From a virus, in the IMG/VR virus record IMGVR_UViG_3300028840_008160, positions 124,001-188,000 of that record: a stretch of 64,000 nt of DNA; one strand, written 5' to 3'. Each line of letters begins with the position of its first letter. The first letter of the stretch is position 1. Below, piece by piece: positions 55,780 to 64,000 of the stretch. The translations under genes and the position numbers were made by a program. The notes under the pieces are model-generated. The model had not been told where the DNA came from. It searched no databases and saw only the letters and a list, made by a program, of their open reading frames with translations.

Positions 55780-56916
55780 ATGGATGAAAAGAAACACGAA
55801 AGATTTACAAAAGCTGAGTTAAAAAGGATTTATCAGATGGTTGACATTGATAAATTCTTTGATCATTATCGTGCAAGGATAGTTCATACAATAGGTAATG
55901 AAATCAGAATGTGTTGTATTTTACCGAATCATAAAGACAGCTCACCGTCAGCTAATTTCAACACTGAAAAAGCATTATATAACTGTTTTGTTTGTGGAGG
56001 CATGGGCTTTTTTAAGTTAGTTCAAGAATTAGAAGGATTTTCATCATTTGCTGAATCTGTTAATCATGTAAAAAAAATGGTAGGATATGATGAGAATCAA
56101 GAGTTGACTTACATAGATGTTTTACTTGAAGAATTAAAAGATATTCAAACTGAAGAAGATGATGATGAAGAGCCAGAATTTCTTGAAGTTAATTTATCAT
56201 TGCATACTGAGTTTGAAGATGCAATGAATCATTTTTCAATTGTAAAAAAACGTGTAAGTAAACGAATGATAGAATTATGGGACTTGAAGTATGCTGTTAG
56301 TGGATATTATCGAGAACGATTAGTTATTCCTATTAAATTAAAATCAAAGGTTATGTCGTTTGCAGCTAGAGATATGAGTGGTCGAGCTAACAAATGGTTA
56401 AGTACATTAGCTCAAGCTAAAAAAGACAAATTAACTGTCACTGAATTGGCAGAGTTACGAGAGAAATATGAATGTAAGAAGATATTATATCCACCAATTT
56501 TAGATAAATATGATGAAACTAAAAAGAACATCATATATGCTACAGCCATTAAATATTTGTTATTTAATTTAGATATGGCATTAGAGCGCACTAAAGATTA
56601 CGTAATTATTGTTGAAGGCGTATTTGATGCTATGAGGCTGTTTATATGGGGATACAATGCAGTAGCTTTACTTGGAACAAAGCTTAGTAAATATAATCGG
56701 TCTATGTTGTTAGCTAATTTTGATAGATTATATATAGCTTTAGATAATGACATCAAAGATAATGGCGATAATCCGGGTCAAGAAGCTGCAGCCAAAATTA
56801 TTGAAAGCATTCAAGGTGAGATAGAGGTGTTCAACATATTATTACCACCTGGAAAAGATCCCGATGATTGTACTAAAGATGAGTTTCAATTATGCTTTGA
56901 AATGTCGACTCAATAG
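55780..56916 (+). CDS. dnaG: DnaG-type DNA primase
   Basis: 378 residues. CHC2-type zinc domain (CCILPNHKDSSPSANF...NCFVCGGMGFFKL, ~45-80) and a Toprim domain (YVIIVEGVFDAMRLF ~275-290 with the catalytic Glu, and LYIALDNDIKDNGDNPGQEAA with D-x-D). Lays RNA primers for lagging-strand synthesis alongside the DnaB helicase at 13193. Shorter than cellular DnaG; lacks an obvious helicase-interaction tail. Confidence 0.9.
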   Translation: MDEKKHERFTKAELKRIYQMVDIDKFFDHYRARIVHTIGNEIRMCCILPNHKDSSPSANFNTEKALYNCFVCGGMGFFKLVQELEGFSSFAESVNHVKKMVGYDENQELTYIDVLLEELKDIQTEEDDDEEPEFLEVNLSLHTEFEDAMNHFSIVKKRVSKRMIELWDLKYAVSGYYRERLVIPIKLKSKVMSFAARDMSGRANKWLSTLAQAKKDKLTVTELAELREKYECKKILYPPILDKYDETKKNIIYATAIKYLLFNLDMALERTKDYVIIVEGVFDAMRLFIWGYNAVALLGTKLSKYNRSMLLANFDRLYIALDNDIKDNGDNPGQEAAAKIIESIQGEIEVFNILLPPGKDPDDCTKDEFQLCFEMSTQ

Positions 56917-57050
56917 TAGAAAAAAAAGTTAAATTGGTATGTACAAAATGGTTTGAGAAATATATATTAGGTTTATAATTTTCTGGGAGAGTTTATGTTT
57001 TCTACACCCACATACTATCATCAACCTACCATAATGGGGAGTTCAGGCAT

Positions 57051-57761
57051 ATGGATTATTTATCTGATGAACAACTGATAAACGATTATAGAATTCAACA
57101 AACAGCAGCTCAAAAGACGAGGGTCTTTAAGCTGCTTTTGTCGCGCAGAAGGCAAGAAAAAAGTTCTTGGCAAATGGTTATTCGCAAATATGTATCGTGG
57201 CGCTTGTCAAGATCGAAAAACAGTTTCGATGTATATGATAAAGATGATTTGTATCAAAGATGTTTGTGTTGTTTTTACAAAGCTGTGTCAGATAAGTTCG
57301 ATCTTGCAAGAGGTGTTAAATTTTCAACTTATATGTATACGGCTTTGGAGAAGACAGTCAATCGAGTAATAGTTGAACTTAGAAAGAAAAAAAGAACGAT
57401 AGAGATTGATGGGAGAAGAATTAGTCCTCAACGTTTTACAGATAGTTTGCAAAAACCTATTGGGGAAGATACTAAAACTACACTTAGCGACATTGTTGCT
57501 GAACCAAATAACGACATTACTGATGATGAACGAATGTTAGCAGAATTGATTATTAAGAAATGTCAACATTATTTGACACCGATGCAATTTGAAATATTTA
57601 TCAATGGTGATATTAGAGGTATTATATCTGGTAAAGAGTTGGCTATAAAATATGGCAAATCAGAGCCTACAATATCAGCAATTAAAAAACGAAAAATTAC
57701 TAAAGCTCTTCGACGAGTTCGGGCTGAGTTGGTTGAGGAGTTTAACTTAGTGACTTCGTAA
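57051..57761 (+). CDS. Sigma-70-family RNA polymerase sigma factor
   Basis: 236 residues. Region 2-like DLYQRCLCCFYKAVSDKFDLARGVKFSTYMYTAL (helices with the melting segment) and a C-terminal HTH like region 4 (GKELAIKYGKSEPTISAIKKRKITKAL). Probably directs host polymerase to phage promoters; the CTACG-N10-TGATTAT motif found before the tRNA operons is a candidate target. Next gene is NusG, so both transcription factors are adjacent. Confidence 0.82.
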   Translation: MDYLSDEQLINDYRIQQTAAQKTRVFKLLLSRRRQEKSSWQMVIRKYVSWRLSRSKNSFDVYDKDDLYQRCLCCFYKAVSDKFDLARGVKFSTYMYTALEKTVNRVIVELRKKKRTIEIDGRRISPQRFTDSLQKPIGEDTKTTLSDIVAEPNNDITDDERMLAELIIKKCQHYLTPMQFEIFINGDIRGIISGKELAIKYGKSEPTISAIKKRKITKALRRVRAELVEEFNLVTS

Positions 57762-57802
57762 TTTTTGTAAATCGACAGAAGGCATTAAGATACAATGTCT
57801 AT

Positions 57803-58312
57803 ATGGACTATAAATGGTATGCATTATTTGTTATGCAGGGAAAAGAATTTTACGTTAAAGACAAGTTAGAACTTATTTGTACTGAACTTGATAACATTGA
57901 CCGCGTATTATTACCCACCATAAAAGAAATTTCTGAAGTTCGTCGCAAAAAAATAGTTCGAAACATTCCTGTTTATCCTAGTTATCTTTTTATTCATGCT
58001 TATCTTGGTCGCGGTTTACAAACAATTATTTCTGAAGTTAATTATGTTGTGCGACTTTTAGGTCGGACTAAACCATTTGCGATTCCAGATAAGGAAATGG
58101 ACATTGTTCAAGCAATTGCTTCGGATAACAAAATTCATAGTGCGTTTTCATATAAGATTGGTGATGTTGTTGAAATTTTAGGCGGTCATTGTAAAGGTTT
58201 ATCTGGTCGTGTAATTGATATTATTGATACAAATAATCTCAAATTAGAGATTCAAATATTCAATAGAGCAATTTATACGACTATAAAGTTAGAAGATGCA
58301 AAAGCAGGTTAA
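57803..58312 (+). CDS. nusG: NusG-family transcription elongation factor
   Basis: 169 residues. NGN domain: WYALFVMQGKEFYVKDKL, then RKKIVRNIPVYPSYLFIHAYL and VNYVVRLLGR. KOW domain: YKIGDVVEILGGHCKGLSGRVIDI. Full NusG architecture. NusG/RfaH proteins bind RNA polymerase and control pausing, Rho termination and coupling of ribosome to polymerase. That is directly relevant to the four attenuated tRNA operons with boxA-like sites. Confidence 0.92.
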   Translation: MDYKWYALFVMQGKEFYVKDKLELICTELDNIDRVLLPTIKEISEVRRKKIVRNIPVYPSYLFIHAYLGRGLQTIISEVNYVVRLLGRTKPFAIPDKEMDIVQAIASDNKIHSAFSYKIGDVVEILGGHCKGLSGRVIDIIDTNNLKLEIQIFNRAIYTTIKLEDAKAG

Positions 58313-58365
58313 ATGGTAGAGTTGGTGTAAATCGTCAGGTTGACTTTTATTATAGGCGGTACGAA

Positions 58366-58596
58366 ATGAAGTGTCTTTTTGAATCGGTAGATTGTGAGCA
58401 TAGAAATACTGGTGGGTGTTCAAGGGGCGACTGTGTGTTCGCACCGCAGGAAGCTAAGGAGCAACCTGCCGACATCCACCAACAGGCCCAGCCTACAATT
58501 TGCCCTTTGTATGTGCAGGGTCATATCTGTCGTTGGGGGCACGGTTATATTTGCGGTGCATCTCCGTGTAGCGATACGGGCAAACAGCAGGCGTAG
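58366..58596 (+). CDS. Cys-rich protein, 76 aa
   Basis: ATG 58366. Nine Cys (CLFESVDCEHRNTGGCSRGDC, CPLY...CRWGHGYICGASPC) suggest two zinc sites. No family recognised. Higher GC than neighbours. Confidence 0.55.
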   Translation: MKCLFESVDCEHRNTGGCSRGDCVFAPQEAKEQPADIHQQAQPTICPLYVQGHICRWGHGYICGASPCSDTGKQQA

Positions 58597-58616
58597 GCCA
58601 GTTATTAGGATAGCTT

Positions 58617-59675
58617 ATGTCATATAAGCTTAGAAAATTTGAATGTGAACATTGTCATAATAAGTTTGAAAGAAAAGCTAAAAAGGCTAAGTATTGTAGT
58701 ACACAGTGTCAGATAGCTTATAAAAATCCAGGACTGAATTTTCATCCTTCTCAAACTGAGATATTTGCACAAAAAATATTTCATTGTGAATACTGCAAAG
58801 AACCATTTTCTTCTCGTGAAAATAAACGTCGAAAATATTGTAGCCACGAATGTCAGTTATTTGATTTAAAGGCTAAAAAGAAGATTACGGGTCGAAAAAA
58901 AACATGTAAAGATTATGATAAAGTATGTAAGACATGTGGTGATAGTTTTACTACAAAATCAAAAAATAGAAGATTTTGCAGCACATTGTGTTGGTACATG
59001 TCAGATGAATGTAGAAGAAAATGTTCACATGCTGTTAGATATAATGGTATTACATTTAGAAGTTCATGGGAAGCAATTATAGCTGAAAGTCTTGATAAAG
59101 CTTGCTTCAAATATGAGTACGAAAAACATACGTTTGATGTAGGTAATGACATAGGTAAGTATATACCAGATTTTTATATTCCTGAAAAAGATGTCTTCAT
59201 TGAAGTTAAGGGACAGTGGATAGGTGATGCAAAAAAGAAAGTTGCTAGATTCAAAGAATTGTATAGCGATAAACGATTGTATGTTATTGAGTCAGTCGAT
59301 TCGTTAAATATCTTTATGCTGCTGCAATATTTATATGGGCTGTCTCATTTTGATTTTGATTCAAAAGATGAAAATTATATCGAAGGTCGAGTGCGTTACG
59401 TATGCATGTTGATGATAGACGAGATTATTGAAGTTTTACGAGAAACAAATTATAAAGAACATAAGCAACCAAAAGTCGTAGATAGAGATCACCTTATTGA
59501 AGAAGTCGTTGACGTGTTCATATTTGTGTTAAATTTGATGCTGTTGTTGAAAGTTGATTTCAAAGAATTTAAACATGCATTTAAGCAGAAGTATACATTA
59601 AATAGATTTAGAATTCTTTTTCCACAGATTAAATTCAAATCAATCGCTACATTTTTTGAAGACGTAAATCATTGA
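58617..59675 (+). CDS. Zinc-finger homing endonuclease fused to a dUTPase/MazG-like C-terminus
   Basis: 352 residues. Residues ~1-130 hold three zinc-finger motifs (CEHCHNKF...CSTQC, CEYCKEPF...CSHEC, CKTCGDSF...CSTLC). Residues ~140-220 are the PD-(D/E)XK core (FRSSWEAIIAESLDKACFKYEY, YIPDFYIPEKDVFIEVKGQW) shared with 42190. The last ~90 residues (LMIDEIIEVLRETNYKEH, HLIEEVVDVFIFVLNLMLLL) look like the metal-binding helices of all-alpha NTP pyrophosphatases. The join suggests a nuclease gene inserted into, and now fused with, a dUTPase-type gene. Confidence 0.7.
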   Translation: MSYKLRKFECEHCHNKFERKAKKAKYCSTQCQIAYKNPGLNFHPSQTEIFAQKIFHCEYCKEPFSSRENKRRKYCSHECQLFDLKAKKKITGRKKTCKDYDKVCKTCGDSFTTKSKNRRFCSTLCWYMSDECRRKCSHAVRYNGITFRSSWEAIIAESLDKACFKYEYEKHTFDVGNDIGKYIPDFYIPEKDVFIEVKGQWIGDAKKKVARFKELYSDKRLYVIESVDSLNIFMLLQYLYGLSHFDFDSKDENYIEGRVRYVCMLMIDEIIEVLRETNYKEHKQPKVVDRDHLIEEVVDVFIFVLNLMLLLKVDFKEFKHAFKQKYTLNRFRILFPQIKFKSIATFFEDVNH

Positions 59676-59732
59676 TTATTTAGGTGATTATTCTACTGAA
59701 CAATTATCTAGATATGTTAAAATAGAGATGAC

Positions 59733-61352
59733 ATGCAACCACGATTTGATACAAAGCAGATTACTGATTTCTTTCCGTTCCCTACCTATAGACCATATCA
59801 ACGAGAGACTGTTGAGCAAGTTCAACGTCATCTTTTGGATGGTGTTAAAGATATCATTTTAGAGATGCCAACTGGCTCCGGTAAATCACCTGTTGCAATA
59901 AGCGCAGGTTTATGGTCGAGTAATGCGTACGCATTAACATCTCAAAAGATTTTACAAGATCAATACGTTCGTGATTTTGAAGAAGGCATGGAAGTTGCTT
60001 TACTAAAAGGTCGTGGCAATTATGAATGCACTTTTATGGGTGCACCAACAATGTGTAATGAATGCTATGAACCTGCAAGAAAAAATTGTTATAAAACTGG
60101 TGTTTGTTTGTACCGTAATGCGAAGATGCGAGCTGCAGCAGCTAATGTGGCATTGATGAATTATTCATATTTTCTTAATGTCACTGATTGTGATCCTGGC
60201 GAAACATTCAAGCCTCGAAAATTACTTATATGTGATGAAGCTCATTTACTTGAGAAAGAATTAATGGGCCAAATTGAATTCATTTTATCTGAATTTACTT
60301 TTAAGCGAGTTGGTTATGAAGTACATATACCAACTTATGATACATTAGATGAATATCATCAATGGATTGAAGCCCATATTGGTAATATTGGTCGTGTTCT
60401 TCATGATAAAGAAGTTGAGTTGAAAAGTTTAAATGATGTTAGAGCTAGATTAAATCGATCATCTCACGAATTTCTTAAGTTGTCAGGTGAGGCTTCTGAA
60501 ATAACGTCACAAGCAGAAGAACTCGATAGATTATTTCGTAGAATGAAAACATTTTTGAATACGTTAAATCATGTTGAATGGATTTTTACTATTGAAAAAA
60601 CGCAAAAGCTTAAGATGAAAAAGATTGTATTTCGACCATTAACAGTTGATATGTTTGGTGTTGATACGTTATTTAGATTCGGTGAACAAAGACTCTATCT
60701 ATCTGCTACGATATTAGATAAGAACAGTTTTTGTCGAAGTCTTGGTCTTAATGCTGATGAAGCTGTATTTATTCGTGTACCATCAACATTTCCAGTACAA
60801 AATAGAAAGATTTATTTTACTAATTCTGGTTTTATGAATATGGCAAACATTGATGATACATTACCGAATATTGCTAGAGACTTAAATAGAGCACTTGAAT
60901 ATCATAAGACAGAAAAAGGAATTGTTCATTGTCATTCATATAAGATTGCTCAATTTATTGAGAATAATTGTGGTAATGATAGATTGCTTTTTCATACTAG
61001 TGAAAATAGAGAAGGCACACTAAATCGTTTTATGCGTGCTGAATATCCAGCTGTTTTGGTATCGCCATCAATGACAGAAGGTGTTGATTTAAAGGATGAT
61101 CTTGCTAGATGGGAAGTGATTGTTAAAATTCCGTATTTATATATCGGTGACAAACAGATAGCAAGACGAATGACTATTGATAGAGACTGGTATAACTGGC
61201 AAACATGTTTGACTTTAGTTCAAAGTTATGGTCGAATTTTTCGATCTGAACACGATTGGGGAACTGCATATATCTTCGATAGTGGTGCTAGGTCTTTCAT
61301 ACGAAAGAATAGGCACATTCTTCCCGATTGGTTTTTAGAAGCTTGCTCTTAA
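59733..61352 (+). CDS. dinG: DinG/XPD-type superfamily 2 helicase
   Basis: 539 residues. Walker A MPTGSGKSP (~45-53), four Cys of a 4Fe-4S domain (YECTFMG, MCNECYEP, NCYKTGVCLY at ~97-128), DEAH box CDEAHL (~166), and motif VI QSYGRIFRSEHD. Such helicases unwind 5'-3', including R-loops and G4 structures. Acts with the exonuclease and primase genes of this block. Confidence 0.88.
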   Translation: MQPRFDTKQITDFFPFPTYRPYQRETVEQVQRHLLDGVKDIILEMPTGSGKSPVAISAGLWSSNAYALTSQKILQDQYVRDFEEGMEVALLKGRGNYECTFMGAPTMCNECYEPARKNCYKTGVCLYRNAKMRAAAANVALMNYSYFLNVTDCDPGETFKPRKLLICDEAHLLEKELMGQIEFILSEFTFKRVGYEVHIPTYDTLDEYHQWIEAHIGNIGRVLHDKEVELKSLNDVRARLNRSSHEFLKLSGEASEITSQAEELDRLFRRMKTFLNTLNHVEWIFTIEKTQKLKMKKIVFRPLTVDMFGVDTLFRFGEQRLYLSATILDKNSFCRSLGLNADEAVFIRVPSTFPVQNRKIYFTNSGFMNMANIDDTLPNIARDLNRALEYHKTEKGIVHCHSYKIAQFIENNCGNDRLLFHTSENREGTLNRFMRAEYPAVLVSPSMTEGVDLKDDLARWEVIVKIPYLYIGDKQIARRMTIDRDWYNWQTCLTLVQSYGRIFRSEHDWGTAYIFDSGARSFIRKNRHILPDWFLEACS

Positions 61353-61422
61353 ATTTGTTGACTTTTACAGTAAATGATTAATTACTGTAGTGTTACTTTT
61401 AAGTTAACAAAGGAGTAGTGCA

Positions 61423-62013
61423 ATGGCTAAACGTCGGAAAAAAGATCCGGTAGAAGTAGCAGATGAATTGAATCAAACGGGTGAACTTCCTGAAGATGAA
61501 GAAACAGCAAAGCCGCCCAAATGGGTTAGGTATGATGAATTGAAGCCAATTGTTTCTGAACTTATTGAAATGTATCCGGAAAAGTTGAATCATATTAGAC
61601 CTTCTTCTATTGGCTATGCAGCATTTTCTAAGAAGCGGTCTGATGTCGCTGCAAAGGTATATCCTATGCGGCCTATGTTTGGTTTATTTTCAAACGTAGA
61701 ATATATTGTGGCTATTCATATTGAATCTTGGGTGTTGAAATCAGTATCTGAACGATATGTACTGATACTGCATGAGTTATTACATATACCAGCAGAAGGA
61801 TTTGATGAAAATAGTAATGATTATAGAAAGACTATAAAGCATGACATTCAAGATTTTGCTTTTGTGTTAGAACATTTTGGCATACATTGGGAAAATTCTG
61901 AGAAGATATTGAAAAAAAGGAAAGTAGATGAAGCACAAACAGAAGTCCAAGATACCGAATCAAAAGAAACAGTTGACGTTCGTGAAGACGAAGAAGACGA
62001 ATCAACAGAGTAA
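61423..62013 (+). CDS. Putative phage metallopeptidase
   Basis: 196 residues. RYVLILHELLHIPAEGFDE carries a zinc-metallopeptidase HExxH (HELLH, ~117-121), and IRPSSIGYAAFSKKRSD precedes it, as in the phage metallopeptidase family often found in large phages. The C-terminus is a long acidic tail. Target unknown. Confidence 0.75.
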   Translation: MAKRRKKDPVEVADELNQTGELPEDEETAKPPKWVRYDELKPIVSELIEMYPEKLNHIRPSSIGYAAFSKKRSDVAAKVYPMRPMFGLFSNVEYIVAIHIESWVLKSVSERYVLILHELLHIPAEGFDENSNDYRKTIKHDIQDFAFVLEHFGIHWENSEKILKKRKVDEAQTEVQDTESKETVDVREDEEDESTE

Positions 62014-62014
62014 G

Positions 62015-62245
62015 ATGGCGATGTTGAAGAAGAATGACGTTGTCATTCTATCATTGAAAAATAGTTCAAAATATTTTCATCCTTTGCTTATAAAATTTGA
62101 GTCGGTAATCATATCAGCGACAAATGAACAGATTACTATACCAGCTCCGGTAAAAAGCGCGTCAGAAAAAACTTGGACGATTAAACATGATGACATTGAT
62201 TTGTTACTATTGAAAATTGGCAATGAAAAAAGCACTCTTAGTTGA
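62015..62245 (+). CDS. Small beta-rich protein, 76 aa
   Basis: ATG 62015 right after the previous stop; the longer frame upstream overlaps the metallopeptidase tail. Sequence MLKKNDVVILSLKNSSKYFHPL is beta-like. Unrecognised. Overlaps the exonuclease gene start by 23 bases. Confidence 0.55.
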   Translation: MAMLKKNDVVILSLKNSSKYFHPLLIKFESVIISATNEQITIPAPVKSASEKTWTIKHDDIDLLLLKIGNEKSTLS

Positions 62246-63131
62246 CGCACATCATCTGTTAAGCCGAACATATCATGTTCCGTCTTTTCAGAATATGTCT
62301 ATAGAGATTGATGGTGAACGAGTACATACAGGCGCTGCATACGGATTTTTATTGTCATTGAAGAAATTTATTGAATTACATAAGCATAATGATGATGTTT
62401 TAATTGTGGTCTGGGATGGTGGTCGTGGATTTAGAGTAAAATTAAGTCCTACATATAAAGCAAACAGAACTAAAAGAACATCTGAGTTCATTGAACAGTT
62501 GAAATTAACTAGACAATTTTTACACGTCATGGGCGTAATGCAGTGTCAAGTCGCTGATGCTGAAGCAGATGATGTAATTGGCACATTAACTCGTAGAGCT
62601 AGAAGTACCGGTTATCAAGTTCTAATTTTATCTGGCGATAAAGATTTCAATCAATTAGTAAGTAAACACGTAAATATATTGAATCCAAAAGGCAAAGATG
62701 AATATATTTTAGTTACGCCACAATATGTAAAAGAAAAATATGGTATAACTCCTAGTTTATTTATCGATTATTTAGCTCTTCTAGGTGATTCGTCAGATAA
62801 TGTAGCTGGTTTAGAAGGCTGCGGAAAGAAAACTGCTTCTGAACTTGTTCAATGCAACGGTACAATTGAAGATATTATTGCAGCTAAAACTCTCTTTAAG
62901 TTTGGTCGTGATGGATCTAAAAAATCTGTAAGTAAAAAATTGGAAGAAAAAATTAAATTAGCCACTGATCAACTTAAATTATCAAAGCAGTTGGTTAGTA
63001 TAAGAACAACAGAAAATGCTGAAATAGAATATGATAAACCTAATTTTTTGACTCTCAAGGCGATGTTTAAAACTTATGGATTCAAGACATTTTTAAATAG
63101 GTTCAACGAGTTTGTTGCTGCGTTTTCTTAA
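62223..63131 (+). CDS. 5'-3' exonuclease / flap endonuclease (FEN family)
   Basis: 302 residues from ATG 62223. LLVDAHHLLSRTYH, VVWDGGRGFRVKLSPTYKANRT, ADAEADDVIGTL, ILSGDKDFNQLV and LLGDSSDNVAGLEGCGKKTA give the full acidic metal site and the helix-hairpin-helix of T5/T4 RNase H-type nucleases. Removes RNA primers and flaps during phage replication. Confidence 0.92.
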   Translation: MKKALLVDAHHLLSRTYHVPSFQNMSIEIDGERVHTGAAYGFLLSLKKFIELHKHNDDVLIVVWDGGRGFRVKLSPTYKANRTKRTSEFIEQLKLTRQFLHVMGVMQCQVADAEADDVIGTLTRRARSTGYQVLILSGDKDFNQLVSKHVNILNPKGKDEYILVTPQYVKEKYGITPSLFIDYLALLGDSSDNVAGLEGCGKKTASELVQCNGTIEDIIAAKTLFKFGRDGSKKSVSKKLEEKIKLATDQLKLSKQLVSIRTTENAEIEYDKPNFLTLKAMFKTYGFKTFLNRFNEFVAAFS

Positions 63132-63320
63132 AACAATGATTTAAACACTGCGAACTTTACGACATACATGTATATAAGCATTTCACAACATAACAGTACT
63201 AATGTAATACGAGACCAACTTTTTTTGTAAATTTAAGCTTGCTACAAGTATATAATGACAAAGTAGACAATGGAAATAACTTATCAGTTTAACCGGCCTT
63301 AACCAAAATAGGAGGTGTTT

Positions 63321-63677
63321 ATGGCCACTCGCAGAAAGACAAAAGATCAGCAGTTTAGAATGCCTGATCTGATCACTGTCGTTCAGGAAGTTACAAGCCT
63401 TTCTCGCCGTGAATCAAAGGTGGCAATTCAAGCTGTTATTTATGCCATCAAGAAGGGTCTGGTGGAAAAAGGTTATGTGAAGATTCCTGGTTTTGGTAAG
63501 TTTGTCAAGGTTCACAAGGATGCAACTGAACGTAAGTCATTTGGTAAGATGACAAAAATTCCTGCAAAGGATGTCGTGAAGTTCCGTCCGTTGAAGAACC
63601 TCAAGCTGCTCACCAATGGACAGATTGAACTTGAAGTTTATGATGATGAGGAAGAAGAAGCAGACGACGAAGAATAA
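63321..63677 (+). CDS. HU/IHF-family DNA-binding protein
   Basis: 118 residues, ATG 63321 with perfect AGGAGGT site; a TATAAT box lies at 63251. RMPDLITVVQEVTSLSRRESKVAIQAVIYAIKKGL and VKIPGFGKFVKVHKDA...PAKDVVKFRPLKNLK match HU/IHF, followed by a ~25-residue acidic tail not present in classical HU. Less AT-rich with host-like codons, as expected for a highly expressed nucleoid protein. Confidence 0.88.
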   Translation: MATRRKTKDQQFRMPDLITVVQEVTSLSRRESKVAIQAVIYAIKKGLVEKGYVKIPGFGKFVKVHKDATERKSFGKMTKIPAKDVVKFRPLKNLKLLTNGQIELEVYDDEEEEADDEE

Positions 63678-63702
63678 ACTTCATTCATTTCTGGATAAAG
63701 TC

Positions 63703-63732
63703 AAAGCTGGCGCTTATGCGCCAGCTTTTTTT
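63703..63732 (+). terminator. Terminator after HU-like gene
   Basis: AAAGCTGGCGC (63703-63713), TTAT loop, GCGCCAGCTTT (63718-63728) and T-tract. Confidence 0.92.
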
Positions 63733-63788
63733 CTGTAAAGTTGACGATAAAAAATGTATAGAAAAATAAAATTGGAAGGATTGTAAAT

Positions 63789-63950
63789 ATGAAAATTAAA
63801 TGTTCACATTGCGGGTTAGAAAAAGAAAAGAAACGAACAGTCGTCAGAGCTGTCGATTCGCATAACAATTTAGTTGAATATTTTTGTAATGAATGCAAAA
63901 ATGTTACTGTCAAACTTGAAAATATAGAGGATGGGGCGTATGAAAAATGA
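63789..63950 (+). CDS. Zinc-ribbon protein, 53 aa
   Basis: ATG 63789 behind GGAAGG. CSHCGLEKEKK...YFCNECKN provides two CxxC knuckles. Similar to the ribbon protein at 32441 in layout. The next ATG (63940) overlaps its end. Confidence 0.65.
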   Translation: MKIKCSHCGLEKEKKRTVVRAVDSHNNLVEYFCNECKNVTVKLENIEDGAYEK

Positions 63951-64000
63951 AGATGTTGTAGTTCAAAATGTGTTTGTTCCGTTTGTAAAAAAGATTAACA
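63940..64000 (+). CDS. Start of a further gene (3' truncated)
   Basis: ATG 63940 overlaps the zinc-ribbon stop; GGATGGGG precedes it. Only MKNEDVVVQNVFVPFVKK is visible before the window ends. Confidence 0.5.
   Translation, partial: MKNEDVVVQNVFVPFVKKIN

Overview
The window is AT-rich DNA from what looks like a very large (jumbo) tailed phage of a Gram-negative host. The evidence is a run of virion-type proteins, a phage replication set, a lipoprotein with the layout of a unimolecular spanin, and an unusually large translation and RNA-metabolism arsenal. All confidently called genes are on the + strand.

Layout. Bases 1-8830 hold virion or tail-type genes plus an FtsK-like ATPase. Bases 8950-20780 hold a UvsW-like helicase, a probable holin/spanin pair, a replication block (wHTH initiator, DnaC-like loader, DnaB helicase), nucleases, a full-length trigger factor, a Cas4/RecB-like nuclease, and a Ro60/TROVE protein with an ARPP-1-like protein. 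Bases 20780-51090 hold four tRNA operons (A-D) with about 57 cloverleaf tRNA genes covering all 20 amino acids. Between the tRNAs lie RNase P RNA, RtcB (with an intein), AdoMet decarboxylase, a Pth2-like protein, RNase H, methyltransferases, NADAR, a cyclic-phosphate receiver (cREC) protein, an acyl carrier protein, radical SAM enzymes and several homing endonucleases. Bases 53200-53900 hold tmRNA split by a group I intron. Bases 53990-64000 hold MazG-NadD, DnaG-type primase, a sigma factor, NusG, DinG helicase, a metallopeptidase, a FEN-type exonuclease and an HU-like protein.

Main discovery. Each of the four tRNA operons begins with a short leader ORF (ATG at 21055, 31461, 41053 and 46883). 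Each leader ends at or just before an antiterminator strand that competes with a rho-independent terminator, as in the trp/his attenuators. The codons of each leader are largely the codons read by the tRNAs encoded just downstream. Operon D is the clearest: its leader lists CGC, CGA, CCC, CCG, CCA, CAG, CAA and CGG, and its genes are tRNA-Arg(ACG), Pro(GGG), Pro(CGG), Pro(TGG), Gln(CTG), Gln(TTG) and Arg(CCG). I read this as codon-checklist attenuation: when a host tRNA is scarce or cleaved, ribosomes stall in the leader and the operon supplying that tRNA is transcribed. All four operons share an upstream motif CTACG-N10-TGAYTA, and boxA-like sites plus a phage NusG suggest processive antitermination.

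Other linked features. Three ncRNAs share a covarying bulged terminal stem; they resemble Y RNAs and fit the nearby Ro60 and RtcB genes, and one contains a circularly permuted tRNA-Ser. Three tRNAs have stop-codon anticodons (CTA, TTA, TTA) with C33. Seven protein genes take their stop codon from nucleotides 8-10 of the tRNA that follows, so RNase P maturation would leave non-stop mRNAs, which the phage tmRNA could rescue. Together this looks like a self-sufficient system for making, monitoring and repairing tRNA during infection.
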